From positions 9,297,001 through 9,361,000 of the forward strand of contig OX387197.1 in assembly GCA_947561715.1 (NCBI GenBank): a DNA stretch of 64,000 nt, written 5' to 3'. Source of the stretch: Ascidia mentula (Eukaryota > Chordata > Ascidiacea > Phlebobranchia > Ascidiidae). The notes beneath the pieces are model-generated. The model was not told where the DNA came from. It saw nothing but the letters and a program-made list of their open reading frames with translations, and did not search any database. The position numbers and the translations under genes were made by a program. Shown here piece after piece: positions 49,801-62,700 of the stretch (the first letter of the stretch is position 1; each line of letters opens with the position of its first letter).

Positions 49801-52015
49801 AAACTTGTAAGATATAAAATATTGTTGTTTAGTAGTTCAATGTAAATTCGTTAGGGTGGGTTGGAGCAACCACTCTCGTATCTCGTACATGTCAAACTGA
49901 AGCGAGTATTTCGTTTGACAAAGGTTGGGAGTACGGTTGTCTTCATAAGTACGCAGAACATTATGCTCTAACATTCAGTAAAATTCGAATAAAACTTGTA
50001 GTTGTGGTAGATGGTAGCGTAGTGTTGCACAGCGAACTCCTGACAATGCATTGCATGCCCGCTCTCGATCGCACTCTTGTGTCGGACGCAGGCGTATGCA
50101 AGCTAGTCACGCATGTTGCGCAAGGCTTTGAAAAGCACGGTAAACACCCCGAAAAGTGCGACTGCAGGTGCACGACGATGAGGCTTGTCTGTCACCAGGC
50201 GCTGCCGATTTATTGGGCGTCATAAAGCGGTGACGTCAAGGCCGATTGCGATGTGTGGAGAGGGGTGCTGAATTTGTGTGTTCAGGCCCGATAATTAGTT
50301 GCTCGTCCGCATCCCGCATGAGGAACGGAGATAGTGACGCCGACCTTCGCCCGAACAAATGTTTGCCCCGACGACACCTTCCTGTTGCCAGAGATGGCAG
50401 GCCAAACAATGCGCCACACTGTAAAGTGATAGTGCGGCGCGAGCAAACTTGGCTCGTCCAAGCCGTCACAAACACGCAAATATGCGACCTTGCTATTTGA
50501 AGTGCGCCACCCTTTTACTGGAAACTCCACTGTGTCTTCCCAATTTGACACCGAAATTTCTTCTGGGGTATCAAAACATGTAGACTATTCGATGCTCAGC
50601 CATCAACGAGTAACATTAATCTTATGTGTGTTTCTTTCTGGGATATCATTTCGTTCCACATGCACAAACCACAAAAATACATACTTTGCTTTGAAATGTC
50701 GATTTGACTCATTTTTAACACATGCTGGTGCGTGTTTCAGTACCTGCTTGTTGGTTGGCATTATCAATGAATATTACTTTCTATGAAGGGAGAGATATTG
50801 CATCAGATCGTTACAGATTGTGTTTGTTAATTGCAAATTCGCGGTCACTGGTTGTAAATTTTTGGGCCCTATTTTCGTCATTGTTTGCCGCGCCACAACA
50901 GCCTGGTGCGGGGTTTCCAACGTGGAATACCATCATTCTAAAGCAAGGTAAAAATGTTGATCCCACAGTAAACTTTACTCAAAAAAAAAATCATCTACGA
51001 GACAACCACTTGTAAGACTACACACATAATCACAGACAAGACTAAACATAATGAAAAAACATCCTGCGACAGAGGTTAATTTCAATTTCAAAATCATTTA
51101 GTTAATTGTGATCAAAAAAGGCCATTTCGCAAATTACTGTTCACGTTAGTTTTATTTCACGTTAGCTCTATAACTATTGCAAATACGATCATCGCTATGG
51201 ACGTTAAGGACAGAAACTTAGCCACACAACAGGTTACCACCAGTTACTTACTAGAAAGGAAAACTCTTTACTTCCGGCGAAAAGGTAAGAGTACAACGGC
51301 GAATTCCGTGTCTTGGGAGACAACATCGCGTAACGGCAACTTGAAACCCCTCCCACCAACTATCTGTATCTCGTTACTTGTCTCACCACTGCGGTTCAAA
51401 ACAGGTCGTTCATCATGTTTTGCCCGCTCGGCGCCCGCGTGTGCCTCGAACGCGAACCGTCCGCCATTTTCCAGCCACGATAGCTCCGTCACGCTTGCGC
51501 TGCGGCTCTTAGCGCAGTGTCTCACTTGTTTACGTCGGTGAAGATGTCGTCGGTTAAAAGGGGAATAATGAGCCGCGATATTGTTACACGTCTGGTGGAA
51601 AGACAACACGCCGGACACAGGTTACGTCGGCAGCGCACGCGCACAGAAATAGATGCGACAAAAAACCTCCCTGTTCCGGATTTGAACTTTGTAAAGCCAA
51701 CCTTCGGGCCGAACACAACAATCAGTGTAATGGTATTGATGTGCCGATTCGAGTCGTGGCCTGGCGTTTTCGGGGTGGCAACGCATCAAAGCGAAGAGAC
51801 TTCGACAACAAGCGCATCAAAAGGACGGATCGGTGTGATTAGAAGCCAATGATGCACAATTCGTGACAATCGAACGGGTGGTAGAACGTCTGTACCTTGC
51901 ACCAGATGAAGGGTATGATTAACACACCGAAAACCCTTGTCACCAATTTGTACTAACCATTTCACAACAATTGCCGCTTCGATCACTTTTCGTTACTCAG
52001 GTATAAGTGGGGATT
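34899..52015. other. Gene-poor region upstream of EVI1-like paralog 2
   Basis: No stretch has coding character with matching splice sites and a recognisable family. Open frames up to about 166 codons occur (for example 37483-37896, 38770-39231, 44747-45247, 46177-46554) but lack domains and mostly lack ATG starts; they reflect GC-richer, CpG-containing patches around 36.9-39.5 kb, 43.4-46.6 kb and 48.8-50.6 kb. A short CT-rich run lies at 36008-36030. A CpG-rich patch with an ATGGCGGAC (YY1-like) element on the minus strand lies at 51390-51560. A large regulatory landscape of the neighbouring transcription-factor gene is the likeliest use, by inference only. Confidence 0.45.
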
Positions 52016-52110
52016 GACGAGGTGCTGCAGTTTCACCCACTACACTACAGTCACATATCTGCTTAAAAATACTACGTATTGTAGTGGGTGAAAATGCAGC
52101 ACCTCGTCAC
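52016..52110. repeat. Near-perfect inverted repeat: 30-bp stem with 35-nt loop
   Basis: Left arm 52016-52045 and right arm 52081-52110 are reverse complements with one mismatch (52031 against 52095). The loop is 52046-52080. The arms contain gaggtgctgca and its complement. The stem length suits a microRNA-like or other hairpin RNA, or a small palindromic insertion. Which strand would be transcribed is unknown. No homologous copy was noticed elsewhere in the window. Confidence 0.85.
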
Positions 52111-55100
52111 GTATTGTAATTCCACCATCCCCAAGATCACATATCGTGTGAGTAATTCAATGGGAAGCGGATCTCAATGGCAAAAAGTAGTCCAATAATA
52201 TTTCAAAACTGTCGGTTTTGTTCAACTTCCGCTGATGACACACAGGTTCATAGGAATGTGTTCGCGATCAAACAGATAAAGTTGTCAGTGCAAATTTTAT
52301 CGCTTGGAGATACAATCTCATCAAGCGTGAAGGCGGACAGCATATAGAATATGTGACACCACGAAATGTCAATAATGGTAAGGTCGAGTGTGTAGCTGAA
52401 AAAATGACCCAAATCGTAGGACTTTGTTTTAAACAATGTGCTAAAAAAGATCCCAACAAGGCAATTTACATTTCCTTCGTGTCAAGGTATACGTTTTTAC
52501 CCTTGGACTATATCGGCAAATGACCTTTGGTTAAAGCAAACATGGGCGCGTAATGTGACAGGCATTTGTTGCCTTATACTTACATTCACCACCTTGCAAG
52601 CAAGCGCAAAAAGCTATACTTGTTCCTTGGTCCGTTATACATTAATTTGGGAAAAGGCAAACAGAACAAGTACCATTTTTATTGCAATGCGTGTATGCAT
52701 GAAACCCCGAGAGAGGTAGTTATTTACGAGGTAATAAAGTTAAATTTCCATTTGTTCGGCGCACGCAATCTGCGCCAAATTAACAAGCAATTCATTGCAG
52801 TTAATGATGCGCGCATAAGTAACTGATTACACATGATAAGTAATGTCATTGGATCAAATGTATTAAGGCATAAGATCAACGTTAAAAGATTTTGAAAGCC
52901 CTATTGCTACAATAGATTGCCTTTATGCATTTTGCTGAAAACCCCATTGACTGTTGTCAATTTTTACAAAATATTACAAAACTTCAACATACCTTCGAGA
53001 ACGTTTAGGAAAACTTGATGTCAAAGCACCGCATCCAGCAACAACACAAAACACAGTAAATCAAAACCTAGATACAAATTCATCCACTGGCAATTAAATG
53101 TGGAAACTCTGGAAATTTGAAACAGTTAACTTTTGCACCACAAAGCGAGGTGTGATTGAGCTTGTTCACAAAGCGGCGAAGTGCCCGATCAGTGATTCGA
53201 TTTTTTCGCGCGTGTTTGTTAAGCCAGAAGCAAAGCATCGGCAGACAACGTGATATCGTTCCATTTTAACGGTATTTAGAATTGGATTACAGGAACGAAT
53301 GTTTCCTTTACGAAATCATTTAACTTGCATTGAAGGCACGCTTGATAACTGCTTCCTGGCAACAGTGCTGTCTTGTCTCAATGAAATGGGAAACAATACG
53401 TCAAAAGTTTGTTTCCTATCCTTCCGTTCATACTTTCCGTGGGTGTGCGCCTAAACTCCTGTCAGTTTTTTCAGGGAAGAAGTTATCGGGTCTTGACACA
53501 GTAAAGTACACAAGTCCCAAATATAGCGCAGTCACTCCCTGTTACAAATTGGGAACAAAAAGGCTTTCTGTAACTCTACCCCACGCCTGTGCCGTGAACC
53601 CTTTCCAAGCGGATTTGTTTAAGGCAATAAGAAATGTAATCAATGGATCCGCTTCAAAATGATTGCTATACTTAACATGAGATAGCAGTAAAATGTATTG
53701 CTTCAAAATGCTCGACGACAGAATGTTTAGTGGTTGTTGTCTCCGGTCGCCATTAGCAACGCCAACTTCAGTCAAACATAAACCAGCCCACTGAGAGTTA
53801 TCAGTTAACCGAATTGAACAACACCCCATCACGAGTAGGCAAACTTGTGTACCCCGGGTTTCGCATGTCCATGTACCGCCGATACACATTTTTAAACGCA
53901 ATTTACCCTATCATTATCCGTCCAAGCACTTGAGCGTTGGCGTAACGCGACTTGAGTGTTTGTTCTAGATACGTTCCACCCCCGGGTGCAGCAGCCTCGT
54001 GCCAGGTACAAGTTTGTCATTGTTCAATAAAAAAAACGTAATTAGTCACTGTTGTCGCCAGTGTGGCAAAACAAGAAGAGTAACTTACTAGACCTGAAAT
54101 CTGTCTTTACTTCATGACTACTGTATCACGTCTGTGGTAAAGTGTGCAAGGATTAACGGGAGAAGACAGTTTGTTATGTTTATGTTCACAAAAAAACTAA
54201 CTTTCTTTATTATTATTTTTCGCAATCAGAAAATTCGAAATTCGGCAGATAAATCTTTATTTGCCTGACAACTATTACTGGCAAGTTAATTGAAATATTA
54301 TGTAATAACGATTTCAAACATATTTTTGAGATTCGGACATGCAATTATTTACGGAACTGAGCGTGACAACGTCGCGACTAAAATGTTTCAATGGAGCTGA
54401 CTAGCTCCCACTAGCGGTAACCTAAATATTTATTCGTATCTCAGTAAGCAAATTTTCCCCTCTGTTCTCAGTGGTGGACTTAACTTCTAGGCAAATTCGT
54501 TCGAGGCCTAAATTAACAATTTTACTCGATCTTCCACATCCAAAGCAAATAAAAACAGTCAAATCGAATGTCTGCCACTGAAATAAGACTATCCAAGCGT
54601 CAGCCACAATATTTATTATCAGTAATTTCATTAGATATAGTAAAACCACAACAGCACGCAAAAATATTTAATCGTTAGGAGATTTAACTCGTATGTGAAG
54701 TGCTGGGAACCAAACTTACAATTTTAACCTTAAGGGTTAATAAATGTTGTTGTGAGACGAACTATTATAACACGCACGAATTGGAGATTAAGCAAACCAC
54801 TATCGTGGCACTTTGCACTAGAAGCACAATCTTTGCAGAAGAATTCACGATTTCAAATTTAGTAATTTTCAAATTTTTTTAAAGTTGTATATTAACAAAG
54901 ACATGGTCGTTTCGTCATCTGGGCAACTGTTGGACTTCATGGTGACAATCATGCGCACCGCCATGGCCTAATGCGGCCCAAAGACTCCAGTCCGACTACA
55001 TGAAACACGATAATTTCGAGCGTAAAATAGTATTCTGCAATTATGAATGTCCCCATAGCGAGTCGTCCGCTAACAAAGTGCTGCTGCTTGCATGGCTCAC

Positions 55101-55466
55101 CGGCTCTATCGTCTCTGCAATAAAAATAATAATAAAATGAAATTCGGAATATTCTTTTCGCGTAAGATTGTACGTATATATACGAGGCTCCCGACGGTGG
55201 ACAGATGACGATAGAGAAGGAATTAATCATGTAAGTCTGCATTGACTTACATTGCAGTTGCGAAAGTAACTCTCATAGAAACGATTGAATTTACGCGAAA
55301 AAAATTAACTATTGTGTTTTCGTATCCTAAAGATGAATGTCATCAATAAGTTAATAAATTTAAGTTTCTCATAAGTATTAAGGACACACCAGAAGTTAAA
55401 TTCTTACCGCGACGCCGTAACGGCAAAAACTATTTTAACGGAAAAGCGTTCCGGGCCGTTCTATTT
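52111..55466. other. AT-rich intergenic region, nothing firm
   Basis: Continuation of the gene-poor region to the 3' side of the minus-strand nuclear-protein gene. Open frames here (52438-52719, 53330-53662) show no domain or convincing start. The last few hundred bases likely hold that gene's 3' UTR, but no clear AATAAA was seen on the minus strand close to its stop. Confidence 0.4.
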
Positions 55467-56270
55467 TCACCGCTGCTTACTTTTCATCTGGATTCGTTTG
55501 GATTTTTTCGGTGGAGGCTTTTTTCTGGGACTATCGCCGGACGCGAAAAACAACTCGTCCAGCTCAGTGACCGCTTCAAACTCTCCAGAATCCCCGCCTT
55601 TTCGTTCCGGAAACTTCGGCTCGATTCCCCGCGAAGTGGTTGCTGGTTCGGGTGCAAGGATCGGGCTATCATCCGGCATAAAAGGTGGAGTATCCAACAA
55701 CGTCTCCACAGAGCTACAGCCGATGCCGAAACCGGACCCAATTGGTGATTTTACTTCCGTGACGAGATTTTCGTTGGCGTCGAGGCTTTGCGATGACTCG
55801 GAAAAATCAATCCTGTTTTGAATCCGTGCCGATCGTCTACGCGCGTGGCGCTTGGTCGGAAATATCTTTTTGCGCGATTTCTTCTCAACCGTCTCGACAG
55901 GTGGACCGGACTCGACTATTTTCAGCTCCTCATCTCCCACAGAAGTCTTCTTAGTTGGGCGACCCTTCCTTCGGGGAGGCTTCCTCTGCTTGGCTGGCTT
56001 CCTTCTACCGGACGATGAGTCGCCGTGCGAATTTTCACTATCACTCGAGAGGGGAAAAGTTTCCACGCTCGGTTTTCGTCGCCTTGAACTTCTCCGCGTT
56101 TTGCTCGGTTCGCGTTTCCCCGCCGTGTCCTCTTCGCGCTTTGTGGAGGATTCGAATGACGCCGCCTCGTCGGGATAGAGTCTCCGCCATATCTCAACAG
56201 GCGTCTCCACGTCGTCGCTCTCCTCGCTCACGTCGCTGAAGTCGATCTTGAGTCGGCTCAAAACTTCCAT
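55467..56270 (-). CDS. Basic, low-complexity protein with AT-hook-like motif, probably nuclear
   Basis: A single exon of 267 aa from a true ATG at 56270. A short leader follows an AG (ttccattgcag, about 56281) that could be a cis or trans splice acceptor. The first 40 residues are acidic and look structured (MEVLSRLKIDF, EIWRRLYPDEA). The middle is rich in Lys, Arg and Ser, with QRKPPRRKGRPTKK at 95-108, close to the AT-hook core, and RRSARIQNRI at 145-154. The end has an acidic and aromatic patch (EAVTELDELFFASG) before a final basic run. Composition suggests a DNA-binding nuclear protein. I do not recognise an orthologue; function is not assigned. Long continuous frame and biased composition argue that it is real. 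Confidence 0.7.
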   Translation of the reverse strand: MEVLSRLKIDFSDVSEESDDVETPVEIWRRLYPDEAASFESSTKREEDTAGKREPSKTRRSSRRRKPSVETFPLSSDSENSHGDSSSGRRKPAKQRKPPRRKGRPTKKTSVGDEELKIVESGPPVETVEKKSRKKIFPTKRHARRRSARIQNRIDFSESSQSLDANENLVTEVKSPIGSGFGIGCSSVETLLDTPPFMPDDSPILAPEPATTSRGIEPKFPERKGGDSGEFEAVTELDELFFASGDSPRKKPPPKKSKRIQMKSKQR

Positions 56271-56719
56271 CTAGAAAGTTCTGCAATGGAACACAAGGGT
56301 TTTTGAAACATAAAATCCAATGCGCGCTGTTTGCTTTCTGAAATCTTCAAATTACAATTCGAAAAAAAAACACAACTGAGTAAAGAGATGGTGATTTTAT
56401 TCGAGTACAAGTGGCAGCAACTAAGAGTCAGTCCGACAGCAGAGTTAGTACTAGTTATACTGGTGAGAAAATACATGCAATACACAGGGTTAGTGAAAAT
56501 TGGCAAATGCGGATGGTGGAGCAAGGGATGAACAAATTTTTACAGCTACAACTACGAGTTGATCTGGCAAGCCACCGCCGCACATATGTACAACACTATT
56601 CTGCAAAACGCAGGGATTCAGGGATTCCAGCATTCCAATACACCATTCGCGCATTTCGTACACCCAAAGTTCATTGGAAATGCAAGCATCCTTCTTTAGT
56701 TCTGTTCGGCATTGTTAAA
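56271..56719. terminator. Short intergenic region with CALHM poly(A) signal
   Basis: This 449-bp region separates the CALHM stop from the next minus-strand gene. A minus-strand AATAAA (plus tttatt, 56396-56401) would give the CALHM transcript a 3' UTR of about 0.32 kb. The rest is presumably promoter or leader of the basic-protein gene. Confidence 0.5.
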
Positions 56720-59700
56720 TCAATCCTCCGAGAGCAGAGGTTCCTCATCATCAGCTTGCATCACGTGACCGTCTTCCATTCCTCCATCCACGTGCTCTGC
56801 GCCACCTTCATCATCATCTTCACCGGTATCCTCATGGAGGATCACTTTATCTCCCACAGGAACAGGATCCTCATCTTCGTCATCCGGGACTCTGAGATCC
56901 TCTCGTGAGTAGGTTCCTCCAAAATCACCGAGGGATGTTTCCTTCACCGCCGGTTGCACTTCTTTTTCCTCCTGCGGAACCACCGGTGTTGGAGCACGAG
57001 GTCTCTCTTCCGCAGGAGGGGGAGCGACCAGGTCTTGCTTTTGAGGTGGAGGCGGAATCGCTGGAGGGATAACGGGAGCAACGGATGTCGATGGTTTTCC
57101 AGGATCCACGACCTGAACATCCGGAACAATCTCGTTGCTAGGCTTCGCCGCTGGTGGTTTATCCGCTGCCGGTTGTTGCTGTTTTCCTGGATCCTGGAAG
57201 GTGTCGGTCTTCATTTCTACCGGTTTCTGGGTTTTTAAAACGGTTTTCTTTGAGCCTGCGCTGACAATGGGCACCATTGGGACTGAGGTCCCTCCTCCAC
57301 CTCCGGAAGAGTTTGTTGCAGCTGAAAAATAAAGAAAATTGAAAAAATCTCCCACCCTTTTTGGCAAAACTTTACAGCGTGTTTTTCTGCAGACAATTAT
57401 GTGTTTGATGAGTGGCTACCAAGCAAGGGCCTATTCTTTGCGGACGAAATGCGATGACCTAATTTTTCTTTTTTAAAAAAAAAACGGTTTAATATTCTTT
57501 TTCCAAAGCTATGTATACATTCAACTGTTGTGGAGGTTTCCTGACGATGTTTAGCTGAGTAGCGACACAGACATGTTAAAGTTGCAGAAGAGCCACGTGT
57601 CGACCAACGTTGGCAACAAACGATTTAACTTTTGAAAAATAGATTTTGAAACGATTACTTTACATATCCGAGGTCAAACTATAATAATATTTACACGTGA
57701 ACTTCAAGTGTAAAAGTTATATTTTATCGAACTGATTTTACAGTAGTGTGTTTGTTAACGTGCCCGCAAGGCAAAACGTCCAGTATCAAACTAACAGGCA
57801 GCAATGTTTGTCGTTGTAGGAATGTCCTGATTTTACGTGGGCTGAGAATGTCTAATGCCATAATTGTGTGTTTAGGCCAAAACGTAGTTGTTTAATTTCC
57901 TGTTCTCGCAGAAACCCAACATATCAGTTACGAATACAAAGCACGGTCAAGTCTTAATGCGGAGCCGGTAATTTGGCACTTAAAATACCACAAAGACTTG
58001 TTTAACAGCCAATGGCTACGCAACTATTCCACAGTCGGGAGCATGAAACGACCTATCAACACAGTTGCAACTCATGAGAATTTATATTATCAGACTCTCC
58101 TGACAGCATTGCGCCATCAAAGATTTAGCAGCAAATTTTATCAATAATTCTGCATTAATTCGTTGGTCGTTAGGATAAAAGCAATCATATTTGCCCTTTT
58201 CAATTGGAAAAATAAAAATGTCGGAAAAATATAGAATAGACAATTTTGGTGCTCACGTTTTTTTTTCCGGAGCAGCGGACGTTTGACCTTCATTGCTGCG
58301 TCCGAAACGAGACCCGTTTCCTCCTTTGCATCCTCGGCCGCCCGCAATTCCCTGTTGACGAATTTGTGGAGAGGACTGTAGATCGCTCTGCCCCTCTTGC
58401 TGCGTGTCACCTGGAGGAAAACAATTAACATCGATAAACACAACTTAAAGCATAGAAATAAAACCAACTTAGAAATTAACGTTAAATGACACGATAAAAT
58501 ACGGCACAAACCAGTGACTGGGAAATGGTAAACCATTTTTTTTAACAGAATGCAGTTTTTTATCGACCAAGGAAACGATCATGAACAATTGTTTTACATT
58601 ATTTTCTTGAAAACTTTCGTTATTAGACATATTACTGAGAAATATCTTTCAGATATGGTGTAGGTCATTGGGTTAAGTGGAAAGGGAAGTGCATTACATA
58701 AAAACTACCAACATGAGCGTGTCTGTGTCCTTTAAACATTTGTTCTCCAATTTTGTGCAGGCGGAAACTTGTTAACGGTCCTATAATGAAATGCTGACTT
58801 CTGGAAGCTCATGTAGATAATTTCCATGGTAATTTTCAACCAATAAGCGATTCAATTAGGCCAGACGTTAACATCGAGAAACAGATCACCGCCATCAGTA
58901 CGCATTACTAATAATGCAACCCTGATGCACAGCTTTGTTAACGAAAAAATCTACGTATTTTTACATATGTACATATAAACAATTACAGCAAAGTCTGCGT
59001 GCAGAAACCGAACAGTATCGAAAGACGGAATAAATTTTGGGAAATGATTTTAGCAACTGTGTACAATACGCCTCGGTCGGTTGACATCAAGGCGATTTGC
59101 AATGATACGAAAATTACAGACGGTTCCACAGGGACATTATAGTTTTTTTACAATATTACATCCCATTAAAAAGAAAATTCACAAACTCTTTATCGCCCAA
59201 ATCCACGCTTGAAGGAACAATAAGATAAACAGCGTAAAACAAATTCCCTGGATTAGGGATTTATCTTGAAGTGACGTTTAAGCGGCAAATAACTTAACGC
59301 ATTTTTTTGCGCATCGCAGCATTCTTTGCTCGACCGTGTTGAAGTCATTGGATAACTTGGTTCTCAGGTGACTACCAGGCTTAACGCTTTTATCACCCAT
59401 GCAAAACAAACAAGTATTCCGCCGGGCAAAAGAGAAGTAATTTGGGTGTTACTAACTTTTACACAAAATTCAACCCATGACAAACTAGAAAATGATAGAA
59501 AAAAAAAAAATCATTTTCTGCATTGATCCGTTACTGAGTCTCTGTCAGCCATAAAGACTACACAGGCGATTCAAATCAAACTCTCACATGACAAACTATT
59601 AATGTCAAAATCTGGAAGTTTGGCATATGTTTAGGTCTGACTCAAAACACACTTGATTGAGTAACAAGCCAACCAATTTAAACAAGTGTAGAAAAGTAAA

Positions 59701-62700
59701 CCAACGTGCGGATGAAATTTTGGGTATAATATACGGGAGGTATGGTTGATGGACGCCTTGTTTACCTTGTCGTTAATAACCGCAATCTGATCCCACTCCT
59801 CTTTGGCGCGGGGCTTCGTGAAGAAACCTTCCACGATGCGCTTGGCCTGTTCCTCGGCTTTGCTCTCCAATTCGTCTTCGAAAAGCTTCACCTCACTCTG
59901 GCGGTATCTGCAACAAACAACCATACATTGTTTAAGGGTCACATAGTCGCTTTTGATCGGTTTAAAGTAAAAATAATACAGAAGAAGTAACATTGGGTGT
60001 ATATGCCAGATTTTTTGACTGTTGGTGATTTTGACAAGACTTTCATAAGAATGTCGTAGACTTTCTCATGTTTAGCACATATAAACATTATATGAATGCA
60101 ACATTTATATGAATGTAAATGCTGAAGTTTAAGCAGGAGTGAAAACAACCAGAAAAAGATTGGGAACCACTGAGCTACTGAGTTAACTACCAGTGCAATA
60201 GGCGACTCACCTATTAATGTAGTTGCTCTGCTCGTACGAGTACTTGGATTTGCATCGGAAGAGGAACATACAGAAGACGCCCATGAACATTCCGATACAC
60301 AAGTAGAACCAGCCGATCACGTGACTCTCGGCACGAAGGTTGCGAGCAATCACCTCGGCTTCGGACGCGTCGAATTTGATGGGATTCGGACTGAAACGTA
60401 CACAGAGCATTTATTTAAACACAAGAAAAGCGTTTTTGTGAGCCAACGTTGAAACGAACTGTTGGCAATAGATTTCGCTTTTACGACTTCGCGTCATCAA
60501 TAGGTCTGACGTCATAATGTTTCAGGTAAAGATTGGCTGAAAATGCATTGGTTTAGATAGGAGTTGTTTACTAAAACGCGTGTAATGCAGCCCTATATTC
60601 ATTTGAGGGAAAATTTTACGTGTAAGCAAACCAGAAATTGTCGAAGAATATAAGTACCAAGCACCAAAAACAAAAAATTATACTAAGACAAAGAAAAGCG
60701 TTCTGAACTAACGGCAACTCGTTCAAAATTCCCGTTTCGCGGCGGACGCCACCAGTGAACGTGATGCTTGTACTTAAACAAGGAACGAAAATAACAAGGG
60801 CGAATGTACATCGAAACGAAGGATATGAAACCCCAAACAAATGTAACAAACGAAAAGGCAACAAATTGGAAAACTTCAGTCGTTGTCACGTTGGTCATTT
60901 TGCGCTTGATAAGGAATTTGGTTCTTACTTGAACATGCATGGTCTGGGAAGGCTTGAGTTTTTGGAAATGTCAAGATCAAAGTGGGCTCTCTGCGTCCAA
61001 TCGCTGGGATCAGGCCATCTTGCGCATGCGTAGTAATCACCCTGTGAAAGTGGTTACAAAAACTATGTAGAGCAAGTGTCATCCATTGAATAATGTATAG
61101 TGGTTCCCAAACTTTCTTAACTTATGGCACACCTGTGTCGTTTATTAATATGTTCTAACGCTAGCCGAATCGCAGTGTAGTGTTTTCAAACAGTTTCCCA
61201 TTTCTTTTTCTATCTATCGTCTTGCAAGGGTTGCACCCGAAATTCGGTTCTAAGCTATTTGCGACCAACAATTAGCACTGAAGAAAGTGAAGCGCCATCT
61301 ACTGCGTTGGCCATATCATATATCATAAAAAATTGTGCCCTTGATAAATTACTAGTAAATCGTATGTAAATATTACCAGAGTAAATAGAAAGAAAAGTCG
61401 TTGGGCACCAAACTAGGTGCAACCTTATGGAGAAAACAAGGTGGCAACACTATGACCAAGCAAAGCTCAATCACTAGTGCCGTTAGGCCCCGTGTCACAA
61501 TAATCATATGATAAGCAAAGTGGAGCCAATAAAACGAATTGTTTATACGCTGCAGTAGAATAAACTGTTACATATCAACACATGATACTAAATTTGGGTA
61601 AATTTTCTTAAAATCAACATTCATTCAACATCACCACACAACCAATCGGCTAAGAACAAACTATTCGAAAGTACGTTTGGTGGATAGTCTGGCGTTGGCC
61701 TAAACCTCCATTCCTAGCACATGAATTGAGGCGTGTCCCAACAAACGGAGTGGTGCGTAAAACCGCGGGAAACTACTGCCTACCTTTAGAAATGCCAGAA
61801 CAACCCAGGTAGCTGGGGCTATCATTGCCTTCACTCCGATCTGTGTAAAGATGAATATGAAATGGAATATCCGTTTCCCGCCTTTTCCGACGCCTTGCGT
61901 ACGATTGCATAGACCTGGAGGCAAATGCATCCATCGTAATTTCTTTTCATGGGAATTGTAATATGACAACAAGTCATAGCAAAGTTTTCGACGGTTTGAA
62001 ATCGAGAGGATTCACTGGACCGTGACTTACCAGTGGTAAGCCTCCATGTACTCCTGTTGACGAGATATCCAACGATCAAAAGAACAGCAGCCGGGCCCCA
62101 AATAAAAACCGACCCATATACCTGCAACAAGGAGATGGGGTCAACAAACTTGTAAACAAGAGGACCCAACATTGCTGTTGTTTTGACATCAGTTTAAAGT
62201 TATTTTCATCTGGCACGCTATTTCCAATGCTTTGGTTGGTGACGTATCTCACGAATGTATGTTGTTCATTTACGAATAAAGTAGTGCTTGCATAATTAGG
62301 CTTGTATTTATACCGACATCAAAATTACACCCAATAGGCGACTTCAACGCTTACATAGAAATATTAGTAAAAATCAGAGAAGCCATGTGCGCTTTAAATT
62401 CCAGTGGTTTCAGCAGAGGCTGTCCGTAATGTACACATCTGTTAACCCACTAAAGTCGAGTGTTTGACTTCTGATAACCGACGGACGGCTATCTTTCAAT
62501 AAGAACCAGACCACGTTAGCTGAACTGGATGGGAAAAGTTATTGCTGTTGACACGTCTATTCACACAAAGCAGACAGCTTTATTTCGTCAAACGACAACC
62601 CTTTGTCAGAAGGCTGTAAACGCACGGTGAAAAAATAAGTGTGTTCAATTTAGTGATAGGATCTGTACAGGGTGAAGTCATTTAAAGTGGATTGGGTTGC

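Noticed and set aside
51544-51852. Plus-strand frame starting MSSVKRGIMSRDIV
   Set aside because: Coding-looking start, but only a weak possible donor (gttacg) and no downstream exon identified; kept out of the feature list.
59487-59519. Small palindrome with an A-run (gaaaatga..tcattttc)
   Set aside because: Short arms in AT-rich intronic DNA, expected by chance.
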